This document shows, piece after piece, positions 46,584-55,700 of a DNA stretch of 64,000 nucleotides. The first letter of the stretch is position 1. Each line of letters begins with the position of its first letter. The notes beneath the pieces were generated by a model. The model was not told the DNA's origin, did not search any database, and saw only the letters and a program-made list of their open reading frames with translations. The DNA lies in assembly GCF_900119165.1 (NCBI RefSeq), contig NZ_FPJG01000006.1:6820001-6884000 (forward strand). Reading direction: 5' to 3'. Made by a program: the position numbers and the translations under genes. This stretch comes from Amycolatopsis australiensis. Lineage in GTDB: Bacteria; Actinomycetota; Actinomycetes; Mycobacteriales; Pseudonocardiaceae.

Positions 46584-48860
46584 TCACGGCAAGCCCCACG
46601 GATCGCTCGGCCCGCCCGGGGCGACCGGCCGCACCGCGAAGTCCGGCCGGTCGCCTTTCCGGTACACGAACGCGTCCTCGCCGCACCCGAGCTCGACCTC
46701 GACGTCGCCGTTCGGCCGCCGCCACCAGCGACGGGTCCGGCCACGCGCGTCCGTCACCGCCAGCTCGCCGTCGATGCCCGGGCGCAGCACGCACGGCGCG
46801 CCCGCCTCGCTGTGCACCTTCAGCCACTCGGTCCGGCCGCCGGCCCGGGACGCGCTGAGCAGGAACGCGCCCTCGGTGCGGAAGTCCCGCAACGCGATGT
46901 CGCTCCAGGCCGCGGGCACCGCCGGGAACAGCCGCAGCACACCACCCCAGCTCTGCACCAGCATGTCCTGCACGGACTTCGCCGCCGACAACGGCGTCTC
47001 GATGACCGGCCCGGACTCCTTGTACATCGTGTTCGGCTGGATGTACCGCCGCTGCAGCTCGCCGAGGTAGAACGCCGCCTGCTCACCGCGCAGCATCTGC
47101 GCCGAGATCGACGCCGCCCCGGTGAACGTGTAGCCCTGCAGGGCACCTTCGAAGCCGACCCAGTGGTTCAGCGACGTCTCGATGATCTGCCGGTGTTCCG
47201 GCTGTTCCCACGTGACGTCGTAGAGCGGGTAGATCTGCAGCAGGTGCGAATAGTGCCGGTGCGACTTCGCGAACGGCACGCCGGCGCCGATCATGTAGCC
47301 GTTGACGTCGGCCGGGTAGCCGACGAGGTTCGCCAGGACGTCACGCCACTTCGGCGCGAGCGGATCGCCGGGCGCGGTCTGCAGCAGCGTCTTGCAGCCC
47401 CAGCGGATGAGGGACAGGTCGTAGTTGCAGTCCGGGGCGTCGACCCCGTACTCGGGCGAGAACGTCGGCGGCAGGTGCAGCTTGCCGTCCGGGCCGGGCG
47501 CGAGGAAGTGCAGGTAGTAGTTGATCGCCTTGCGCAGCAACGGGAAGAGCGTGCCGTGGAGGAGTGCCCGGTCCATCGTGTGCCGGTAGGACAGCCACAC
47601 GTTGTGCAGCGCCCAGGTCAGGTTGCCGACCTCCGGGGTGGGTGGGTCCTGCCCGGGGATGCCGACGGGGAACCCGCTGGCCGGGTTCGAGACGCCGTTG
47701 AGCAGCGTCATGTCCGTCGTGCGCGGGATGCCCGCGGAATCGGCCTGGTAGGGCGACGCCACCTGGCTGGTCAGATTGGCGCGGTACTTGGCGAGGGCGT
47801 GGCTGACGGCGTCGAGTTCCAGGTGGTTCGAGCCGTGGATCAGCCAGTACTCCAGCTGGACGTTGAGGTTCCACCACGTCGCCGGCCACGGCGTGTTCTC
47901 CAGCCACGGCCCGGACGTCGCCATCACCGGCGCCTCGCGCCGGGCGGCGGAGGCGACCTTGTACAGCTGGATCCAGTAGAAACTCTGCAGCCGCGTGTCC
48001 GGAATGGACACGAAACTCGCCCGGTAGTAGTCGTGCCACCAGCGCCGGTGGTCCTGGGTCAGCGCGGCGAACGGCAAGGCCCGGCGGACCGTGCCCAGCG
48101 CACGCGCGACCGACGTCTTCTCGGGGTGCGACCACGCGACCGACGTGTACAGCGTGCGCGCGCCGCCGCGGCCGGCTTCGCGCCAGGCCGTCACGTGCTC
48201 ACCGCCCGCCAGCAGCGGCTGGACGGCCAGCTGGGTGTCGCCGCTCGCCGACAGCTGGGCCGGCGGGTTGGCGGTGTAGCCCGCCGGTGGCGGCTTCTTC
48301 CACACCGGGTCGGCGCGCGGGCTGACCGCGACCGCCGGGTGGAACACCCACTTGAACCGGCGTTCGCCCTCCGACGGCCGGACTTCGACGGCGAGCAACG
48401 GCTGTCCCGTGTGGACGATCGCGCGCAGGCTCAGGCTGCCCGCCGCGGTCGTGATGGTGCCGGTCAGCTCGGCGTTCCACAGGTCCATCCGCCAGTCGAT
48501 CGCGGTGATCGCGCCGACCGGCTCGAGCGTGAAGTACCCGACCGGCAGCCGGGCCAGTCCGAACAGCGAGCCGAACTCCGGCCGGTGGTCCTGGACCTGG
48601 CTGTGCTGGACGTTGAACCGGATCGCGTTCCGCCCCGGCTCGGCGTAGATGCCCGAACCGAGGAAGCCGTTGCCCAGGAACGGGCCTTCGTACCAGGTTG
48701 CCGGCAGCCGCCGCCAGTAGAGGTCCGCGGTGCCCAGGAACCCGGCCCAGCCGAAGTCGTCACCGCCGGGCACGCCGGCGAACGCGGGTGTGAATCCCGC
48801 CGCGCCGGCGGCCAGCCCGGCGAGCGCCCCGCCGAGCACGGTCCTGCGGGTGATGTCCAT
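46584..48860 (-). CDS. Tat-secreted GH95-type glycosidase (alpha-L-fucosidase/galactosidase family), copy 1
   Basis: A 758-residue exported enzyme. Tat signal ITRRTVLGGALAGLAAGAAGF (from residue 3), then an N-terminal beta domain with a RLPVGYFTLEP segment and an (alpha/alpha)6 catalytic barrel (about 290-660). GH95 active-site features appear: WWNLNVQLEYW (paired asparagines, about 326-328), TFSPEYG (acid glutamate, about 468) and VIETPLSAAKSVQDMLVQSWGG (aspartate, about 628). These hydrolyse terminal alpha-fucose or galactose from plant or host glycans. GGAGGTCGG precedes the ATG. It follows a paralogue by 22 bases in the same operon. Confidence 0.85.
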   Translation of the reverse strand: MDITRRTVLGGALAGLAAGAAGFTPAFAGVPGGDDFGWAGFLGTADLYWRRLPATWYEGPFLGNGFLGSGIYAEPGRNAIRFNVQHSQVQDHRPEFGSLFGLARLPVGYFTLEPVGAITAIDWRMDLWNAELTGTITTAAGSLSLRAIVHTGQPLLAVEVRPSEGERRFKWVFHPAVAVSPRADPVWKKPPPAGYTANPPAQLSASGDTQLAVQPLLAGGEHVTAWREAGRGGARTLYTSVAWSHPEKTSVARALGTVRRALPFAALTQDHRRWWHDYYRASFVSIPDTRLQSFYWIQLYKVASAARREAPVMATSGPWLENTPWPATWWNLNVQLEYWLIHGSNHLELDAVSHALAKYRANLTSQVASPYQADSAGIPRTTDMTLLNGVSNPASGFPVGIPGQDPPTPEVGNLTWALHNVWLSYRHTMDRALLHGTLFPLLRKAINYYLHFLAPGPDGKLHLPPTFSPEYGVDAPDCNYDLSLIRWGCKTLLQTAPGDPLAPKWRDVLANLVGYPADVNGYMIGAGVPFAKSHRHYSHLLQIYPLYDVTWEQPEHRQIIETSLNHWVGFEGALQGYTFTGAASISAQMLRGEQAAFYLGELQRRYIQPNTMYKESGPVIETPLSAAKSVQDMLVQSWGGVLRLFPAVPAAWSDIALRDFRTEGAFLLSASRAGGRTEWLKVHSEAGAPCVLRPGIDGELAVTDARGRTRRWWRRPNGDVEVELGCGEDAFVYRKGDRPDFAVRPVAPGGPSDPWGLP

Positions 48861-48882
48861 TCCGACCTCCTTGTCGCGAGCT

Positions 48883-51174
48883 TCAGCCGGGCAAGCCCCA
48901 CGCCGGGGCCGGGCCGAGCGCCGGCACGTCCCGGGGTGCCTGGTCCGGGCGCGTGCCCCGCGGGGTGACGACGGCGGTGCCGCCGCGCCGCAGCCCGATC
49001 GCGATCCGTCCGGGCCCGGCCGGGCGCCACGGCAGCCGCCTGCCGTGCTCGTCGCGGACGTCGACGTCGCCGGTGACGCCGTGCTGGAGCACCAGCGGCT
49101 CGCCGGCTTCGCTGCGCACGCGCACGAACTCCGTCGCCCCGTCGCGGCGGGAGGCGTCCACGAGGAACGCGCCTTCCGCGCGCAGGCCCGCGATCGAGGC
49201 GTCCCGCCAGGTCGCCGACACCGCCGGGAAGACCTTGAGCACGCCACCGGAGCCCTGCAGCAGCATGTCCACCACGGACTGCGCGGCGGTGATCGGGCTC
49301 TCGATCGCGAAGTTCGAGCCCTCCCGGTACATCGTGTTCGCGGTCAGCTCGGTGTCGGCGACGACGTTGCGGTCGAGGAAGAACTTCAGGTAGCGCAACG
49401 CTTCCTCGGGCGCGTCCATGACCGAGGACATCGACGACGCGGCCGCGTAGCTGTAGCCGTGCCATGCCGTCTGGTCGGCGCTCCAGTGCCGGAAGGTCCG
49501 CGTCATGACGTCCCGGTCATCGGCCCGGTCCCAGACCTTCTCGCGCAACGGGTACAGCCACAGCAGGTGCGAGAAGTGCCGGTGCGAGGCGGCGAGCGGC
49601 ACGCCGTCGCCGATCAGCACGCCGTTCGCGGGATCTTCGTGGTACGGCACCAGTTTGGCGGCGATCTCACGCCACATCGGCACGCGCGGCTCGTCGAGGC
49701 ACAGGATCCGCGCGGAGTCGGCGAGCGTGCGGGCCGCCCACCGGATGAGCGACAGGTCGTAGGTGCAGTCGGCCGCGTCGGCGTACTCGGGCGAGCGGGT
49801 CAGCGGCAGGTGCAGGAACCCGTCGGGGCCGGTGAACAGGAAGTGCCGGTAGAAGTTCAGCGCCTTCGCCAGTGTCGGGTACAGCACGTCACGCAGCACC
49901 CGCCGGTCCATGTGGTGCCGGTAGGCCAGCCACACGTTGTGCAGGCCCCACAGGAGGTTCCCGGTCTGGTCGGTCTTGGACGTCGTCCCGGGGACGCCGA
50001 CCGAGCGCGTGCCGCCGGGCCGCAGCCGCCAGTCCCCCGGGTGCGAAAGCGCGTAGGTGTCGCCGTCCCGGAAGGCGGGCGGGACGGAGACTTCGAGGTT
50101 CGCGTGGTCGCGCCGGAACGTCTCGGTGACGGCGTCGAGCTCGGGGTGGTTGCTGCTGTTGACGATCGGGTAGGTGACCTGGACGTTGAGGTTCCACCAC
50201 ACCGCCGTCCAGCTGTTGCCGACCTCGGGGAACCACGGCCCCCACTCGGACACGACCGGCCCGTCCGCGCGGGTGGCGGCCGCGATCTTGTAGAGCTGGA
50301 TCCAGTAGAACCGCTGCACCTGCTTGTCGGGCACGGAGACGAAGCTGCGCCGGTGGTAGTCGTTCCACCAGCGCCGATGCCGGGCGAGCAACGCGTCCGG
50401 GTTCGCGGCAAGCGCTTTCCGGACGGCGTCGAGCGCGGCCGCCGTGTGCGTGGTGCCGGGGAAGCTGTAGGCGACGGTGGCGGCGAGCAGCCGCCGGGAG
50501 CCGATCGCGCGCTCCCGCCACGCGGTCGTGTAGCCGCCGCCGGCCAGCATCGGCTGGGCGCAGTAGCCGTCCCCGATCTCGGGCGCCGGGTTGGCGACGT
50601 ACTCCGGTGGCTTGCGGACGGTCCGGGTGGTCGCCGACTCCAGGGGCTGGAACGCCCACGCCGCCCCGGCCTCGCCCGCGCCCGGCGTCAGCGAGAAGAG
50701 CAGCACGCCCAGGTCGTTGTGCACGACCGCGGAGAACGCGACCGATCCCCGTGTGGTGGTGATCGTGCCGCCCAGCTCGGCGTTGTAGAGGTCGAGCGTC
50801 CAGTCGACGGCGGTGATCGCGCCGGCGAAGGTGAGCGTAAGGTAGCCGATCGGCAGCCGGGACAGGCCGATCCCGGCCTCCCACTGGATCCGCTGGTCCT
50901 GCACCTGGGTGTGGCTGAGCATCACCTTGAGCACCTGCGGCGCCGTCCCGGCGTAGACCTGCGCGCCGAGGTAGCCGTTGGCCAGGAACGGGCCCTCCTG
51001 CCAGTTCTCCGGCAGCCGCCGCCAGCGCATCCGGGCGTCGGCGGCGACGTCCCGGTGCGGATCGGCCGCGGCGAGGACGGGCGGCGCCGCGCGAGCCCAC
51101 AGGCCGCCGAAAGCGGCGGCTCCCGCCACGACCGTGGCCGACCGGAGCACCGTCCGCCGGGACACTGCGTCCAT
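48883..51174 (-). CDS. Tat-secreted GH95-type glycosidase, copy 2
   Basis: A 763-residue paralogue of the downstream gene with the same layout: Tat signal SRRTVLRSATVVAGAAAFGG, beta domain and alpha/alpha barrel. The catalytic pattern is kept: VWWNLNVQVTYP (asparagines), LTRSPEYAD (glutamate) and AIESPITAAQSVVDMLLQGSGG (aspartate). The substrate-facing loops differ from copy 1 (for example RLPIGYLTLTF versus RLPVGYFTLEP, and a shorter loop after WRLRPGGTRSVG), so specificities may differ. GGAGG precedes the ATG. First gene of a two-gene operon with a palindromic operator candidate 112 bases upstream. Confidence 0.85.
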   Translation of the reverse strand: MDAVSRRTVLRSATVVAGAAAFGGLWARAAPPVLAAADPHRDVAADARMRWRRLPENWQEGPFLANGYLGAQVYAGTAPQVLKVMLSHTQVQDQRIQWEAGIGLSRLPIGYLTLTFAGAITAVDWTLDLYNAELGGTITTTRGSVAFSAVVHNDLGVLLFSLTPGAGEAGAAWAFQPLESATTRTVRKPPEYVANPAPEIGDGYCAQPMLAGGGYTTAWRERAIGSRRLLAATVAYSFPGTTHTAAALDAVRKALAANPDALLARHRRWWNDYHRRSFVSVPDKQVQRFYWIQLYKIAAATRADGPVVSEWGPWFPEVGNSWTAVWWNLNVQVTYPIVNSSNHPELDAVTETFRRDHANLEVSVPPAFRDGDTYALSHPGDWRLRPGGTRSVGVPGTTSKTDQTGNLLWGLHNVWLAYRHHMDRRVLRDVLYPTLAKALNFYRHFLFTGPDGFLHLPLTRSPEYADAADCTYDLSLIRWAARTLADSARILCLDEPRVPMWREIAAKLVPYHEDPANGVLIGDGVPLAASHRHFSHLLWLYPLREKVWDRADDRDVMTRTFRHWSADQTAWHGYSYAAASSMSSVMDAPEEALRYLKFFLDRNVVADTELTANTMYREGSNFAIESPITAAQSVVDMLLQGSGGVLKVFPAVSATWRDASIAGLRAEGAFLVDASRRDGATEFVRVRSEAGEPLVLQHGVTGDVDVRDEHGRRLPWRPAGPGRIAIGLRRGGTAVVTPRGTRPDQAPRDVPALGPAPAWGLPG

Positions 51175-51285
51175 GAAGCATCCTCCGAATTCATATTACG
51201 TTTCGGTGAGATCATGCGGCGGCGTCCGGTCATACTTGCAGAGAGGCACACAAAACACCAGAGAAGTTCACCCGGAAAGCGGCAG

Positions 51286-51300
51286 ATACATCCGATGAAT
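51286..51300. promoter_or_regulatory. Operator candidate upstream of the GH95 pair
   Basis: ATACATCCGATGAAT is a 15-bp palindrome with only three mismatched positions including the centre (ATxCATCxGATGxAT). It lies in the 208-bp gap upstream of the GH95 operon, in an AT-rich patch typical of a regulated promoter. The cognate regulator is not in the window. Confidence 0.5.
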
Positions 51301-51382
51301 GCGGCCGTTAGTGGCGCGGCCTGAGCGATCGGGTCCAGGGCGGCGGGCCCGCCCGCCATGCCACCCCGAGCGGCGTTGCCCC

Positions 51383-52711
51383 TCAGCCGCCGGGCAGCGG
51401 CGGCAGCGCCGGCGTGAACAGCCAGCGCGTGAAGAACGCGTCCAGCGAGCCACCGGCGTGCGCCTCGGCCGCGGCCACGAAGCTCGCTGTCGTGACCAGG
51501 CCGTGCCGGTTGCCCTCGGCCCACGCCTTCAGCAGCGCGAAGAACGCCGGGTCGCCGATCTCCGCCCGCAGCGCGTGCAGGGTCAGCGCGCCGCGCTTGT
51601 AGACGCGCTCGTCGAACATCCGGGCCACGCCCGGGTCGGCGATCCGGACGTCGGCCGGCTTGGCCTTGATGCGCGTGTGCCAGCTGCGGGCCAGCGCCGA
51701 AGCGTCCTGGCCGCCGGACTCCTCCGACCACAGCCACTCGGCGTACGTCGCGAAGCCCTCGTTGAGCCAGATGTGGCGCCAGTCGGCCACGGTCAGGCTG
51801 TTGCCGAACCACTGGTGCGCCAGCTCGTGCACGACGAGCCGCTCGTGGGTGCGGCGGCCGTCGAGGTGGTTGGCGCCGAAGATCGCCATGCCCTGCGCCT
51901 CGATCGGGTCGTCCAGCTCGTCGTCGGTGACGATCACGACGTACTCGCCAAAGGGGTACGGGCCGAACAGCCGCTGGAGGACCTCCAGCATCCGGCCTTG
52001 CCTGCCGAAGTCGCGCTCGGCCTGCCGCCGCAGCCGCGGCGGGACGGCCGCGCGCTGGGGCACCGCCGAACCGGTCAGCGCGACCTCGTCGTAGCGGCCG
52101 ATCTGCACGCTCATCAGGTACGTCGCCGTCGGCTCCGGCCGCTCGAAGACCCACCTCGTCGTGCTCGCCGACGTCGAGCGCCCGACCAGGTTCCCGGTCA
52201 CCGCGACCAGGTACGGCGACGCCGTCGTCACGCTCACCCGGTAGGTGGCCTTGTCCGCCGGGTGGTCGTTGCACGGGAACCACGACGGCGCGCCGACCGG
52301 CTGGCTCGCCACCAGCGCGCCGTCGGTCAGCTCGTCCCAGCCGACGTCGCCCCAGCGGCTTGGCACCGGACGCGGGTTGCCGACGTAGTGCACTTCGACG
52401 GTGAAGGTGGCACCCGCCGCGATCGACCTGGTCGGCTTGACGTGCAGCTTCGCGCCGCGCTTCAGGTACTTCGCGGGCTTGCCGTCGACCAGTACGCGGT
52501 TGATCCGGAACTCGGCGAAGTCCAGGCTGACGCGGGAAAGCGCCTGGGTCGCCTCGGCGGTGATCGCCGCCGAGGCGGAGAGCCGGTTCGGCGCGACCTT
52601 GTAGTCGAGGCTCAGGTCGTAGTGCCGGACCCGGTAGCCGCCGTTGCCGTGGGCGGGGAGGTAGGGGTCACCGGAGGTGTCCGCGCCGGGAGCGGGAGCC
52701 TTCGCAATCAC
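51383..52711 (-). CDS. M1-family metallopeptidase (aminopeptidase N-like)
   Basis: A 442-residue zinc aminopeptidase of the short actinobacterial M1 type. The catalytic centre is VVHELAHQWFGN (HExxH) followed by LNEGFATYAEW (third ligand glutamate). The exopeptidase loop reads EAQGMAIF in place of the classic GAMEN. An N-terminal saddle domain (about 20-190) precedes it; the C-terminal helical domain is short. No signal peptide, so it is probably cytosolic. GTG at 52711 follows GAGGAAAGG, preferred over an ATG at 52768. It lies 81 bases downstream of the Pls-type NRPS on the same strand, so it may trim or degrade that enzyme's peptide. Confidence 0.85.
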   Translation of the reverse strand: MIAKAPAPGADTSGDPYLPAHGNGGYRVRHYDLSLDYKVAPNRLSASAAITAEATQALSRVSLDFAEFRINRVLVDGKPAKYLKRGAKLHVKPTRSIAAGATFTVEVHYVGNPRPVPSRWGDVGWDELTDGALVASQPVGAPSWFPCNDHPADKATYRVSVTTASPYLVAVTGNLVGRSTSASTTRWVFERPEPTATYLMSVQIGRYDEVALTGSAVPQRAAVPPRLRRQAERDFGRQGRMLEVLQRLFGPYPFGEYVVIVTDDELDDPIEAQGMAIFGANHLDGRRTHERLVVHELAHQWFGNSLTVADWRHIWLNEGFATYAEWLWSEESGGQDASALARSWHTRIKAKPADVRIADPGVARMFDERVYKRGALTLHALRAEIGDPAFFALLKAWAEGNRHGLVTTASFVAAAEAHAGGSLDAFFTRWLFTPALPPLPGG

Positions 52712-52792
52712 CCGTGGCGCACCTTTCCTCGTGCCGTACTGCGACCAGGCTCGCACGGACGTGTGCATCCGGCGAGCCCGGTCCCCGCTTCG

Positions 52793-55700
52793 TTACTTGC
52801 CCGGCCACGCCGAGATCGGGTTGCCGAGCCAGCGCGTGTCCGCCGGCACCTCGTCGCCGCGGGTCACCAGCGAGCCCGGGCCGACCGTGGTGCGGGCGCC
52901 GATGCCGGCGCCGGGCAGCACGATGCCGTGCGGGCCGAGCGTCGCGCCCTCGCCGAGGGTCACCCGGGACATGCTCATGATCCGGTCGTGGAACAGGTGC
53001 GTCTGCACGACGCAGCCGCGGTTGATCGTCGCGCCGTCGCCCAGCTCGACGAGGTCGGCCTCGGGCAGCCAGTACGTCTCCAGCCAGACGCCGCGGCCGA
53101 TCTTGACGCCCATCGTGCGCAGCCACGCGGTGAGCAGCGGCGTGCCGCCGACCGAGCCGATCAGCCACGGCACGGCCAGGGCCTCGACGAAGGTGTCGGC
53201 CAGCTCGTTGCGCCAGACGAAAGAGCTCCACAGCGGGCGGTCGACCTCGCGGAACTTCCCGACCAGCAGCCACTTCATGACCGTTGCGGTCAGCGCGGCG
53301 ACGATCCCGGCGGCCAGCAGCGCCGGGCCGGCCAGCAGCAGCGCGACGCCGAAGCCGACCGCCGAAGCGGCCCACAGCAGGCCGAAGGCGACGGTGACGG
53401 TCAGCGCGACCCCGCACATGACCGGGACGATCCGGCACAGCTCGACCAGCGCCCGCGCCACCTTGAGGCGCGGCGGCGGGGTGTAGGTGCGGCTCGTGTC
53501 GGCCTCGCCGACCGCGCGCCGGACCGGCAGCGGCGGCATCCCGAGGTACGACGAACCCTTCTTCGCCTTCAGCGGCGTCGAAGACAGCACGCCGACCAGG
53601 CCGCGCTTCGGCACCGAACGGCCAGGCGCGGTCATCCCCGAGTTGCCGAGGAAGGCCTGCTTGCCGATCCGCGCCGGGGCGACGTGCAGCCAGCCGTGGC
53701 CCAGTTCGTAGGTGGCGACCATCGTGTCGTCGGCGAGGAACGCGCCGCTGTCGACCTTGGTCATCTTCGGCAGCGCCAGGACCGTCGACGCCTCGACGTT
53801 GCGGCCGACCTTCGCGCCCAGCAGCCGCAGCCACACCGGCGTGAACAGGCTGGCGTACAGCGGGAACAGGCCTTCGCGGGCCATGCTCATCAGGCGTTCG
53901 GTGGCCCAGACCTGCCAGGCGACGCGGCCGTGCACCGGGTGGTAGCCCTCGACCATGCCGATGCTCAGCGACCGGACGCCGGCGAGCACCAGCAGCATGT
54001 AGGCCAGGAAGTACGCCACGGTCGCCACCGGCACGAACACCAGGGCGCGGGTCAACGCGTCCAGCAGCGTCGGTGCCCCGGCGATCGCGTGGCCGAGCAC
54101 GGCCACACCGGCCAGCGCGGCCACGCCGGGCAGGAAACCGAGCGCCAGGGAGGTCGCGCCGTAGACGGCGGCCCAGAAGTGCGACCGCGGCGGACGGCTC
54201 GACGGCCACTTCAGCGCGTCCCGCTCGTCCTTGCCGACGCGGGTGGCGGGCGAACCGGCCCACCGCTGCCCGGCCGGCACGGCGCCGCGTACGGTCGAGC
54301 CGGCCGCGATCTCCGCGCCCTTGCCGATCCGGGCGCCCGGGAACAGCGTGCTGCGCGCGCCGACCCGGACCTCCGCGCCGACGCGGACCTTGCCGATGTG
54401 CACGACGTCGCCGTCGACCCAGTGGCCGGACAGGTCGACCTCGGGCTCGATCGCCGCGCCGCGGCCCAGCTTGAGGAAGCCGGTGACCGGCGGCGGCGAG
54501 TGCAGGTCGACGTCCTTGCCGATCCGCGCCCCGAGCGCCTTGGCGTAGGTGGTCGTCCAGGACGCGCCGGCGACGCTGTCCGCGCCGCTGAACCCGGCGA
54601 GCTTCTCGGCCGCCCACAGTCGCAAGTGGACACTGCCGCCGCGCGGGTAGGTGCCGGGGCGCACGCCCGACAGCAGCAGGCGCGCACCGGTCGCGGCGAT
54701 CGCGATCCGGCCCGCCGGGCTGAACAGCACCACCCAGGCCAGCACCAGCCACGCCCAGTTCAGCGTCGGCGCCCAGGCGAAGCCGAGCAGCGACAGGACG
54801 TTCGACAGCGCCGCGGCGAGCGTCGCCCACCGCAGGCCGACGAGCCCCATCAGCGGGACCATCACCAGCGTCTGGATGACGCCGGCGCGACGCTTGGTCG
54901 GCGCGATGTCCCGGCGTTCGGTGGCCTGGCCGCTCAGCGCGTCCAGCATCGCGGCCAGCGCACCCAGCTTCGGGTACTGGTAGATGTCGGCCACCGAGAC
55001 CTGCGGGTGCCGGGTGCGGATGCGGGCGACGACCTGCGCGGCGGTCAGGCTGCCGCCGCCGTGGGTGAAGAAGTCGGCCTTCGGGTCGTCGACCGACACG
55101 CCGAGGATCTCGGCCCAGCCTTCGGCGAGCCACGTCTCGGTCGGGGACAGCCCGGTGGCGTCCACCGTGGACAGCGGCCAGGGCAGGGCGGCGCGGTCGA
55201 CCTTGCCCGAGGTGCGGGTCGGCAGGTCGCCGACGACGGCGAGCAGCGGCACCAGCGCGGCGGGCAGCTGCTCGCGCAGCCGGTTCGCGGCCTGGTCGTG
55301 GTCGAACTCCCCGGTGCCGGGCACGACGTACCCGACGAGGACCTGGTTGCCCGCCTTGGTGCGGCGGATCGCGGCGGCCGCGCCCTGCACGCCCGGCAGG
55401 GCCTGCAGCGCGGCGTCGACCTCGCCCAGCTCGATGCGGCGGCCGCCGAGCTTGATCTGCTCGTCGAGGCGGCCGAGGAAGAGCAGGCCTTCGGGTTCGG
55501 CGCGGACCATGTCGCCTGAGCGGTAGGCGCGCTGCCAGCCCAGCGACGGCAGCGGCGCGAACTTCTCGGCGTCCTTGGCAGCGTCGAGGTAACGGGCGAG
55601 CCCGATCCCGCCGATCACCAGCTCGCCGGTTTCGCCCATGGCGACCGGCTCGCCCTCGTCGTTGACGACGGCGAGCTGCCAGCCGGCCAGCGGCAGGCCG

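Noticed and set aside
51339..51357. Terminator for the M1 peptidase gene
   Set aside because: The GC-rich palindrome-like stretch has two central mismatches and no loop, so it is not convincing.
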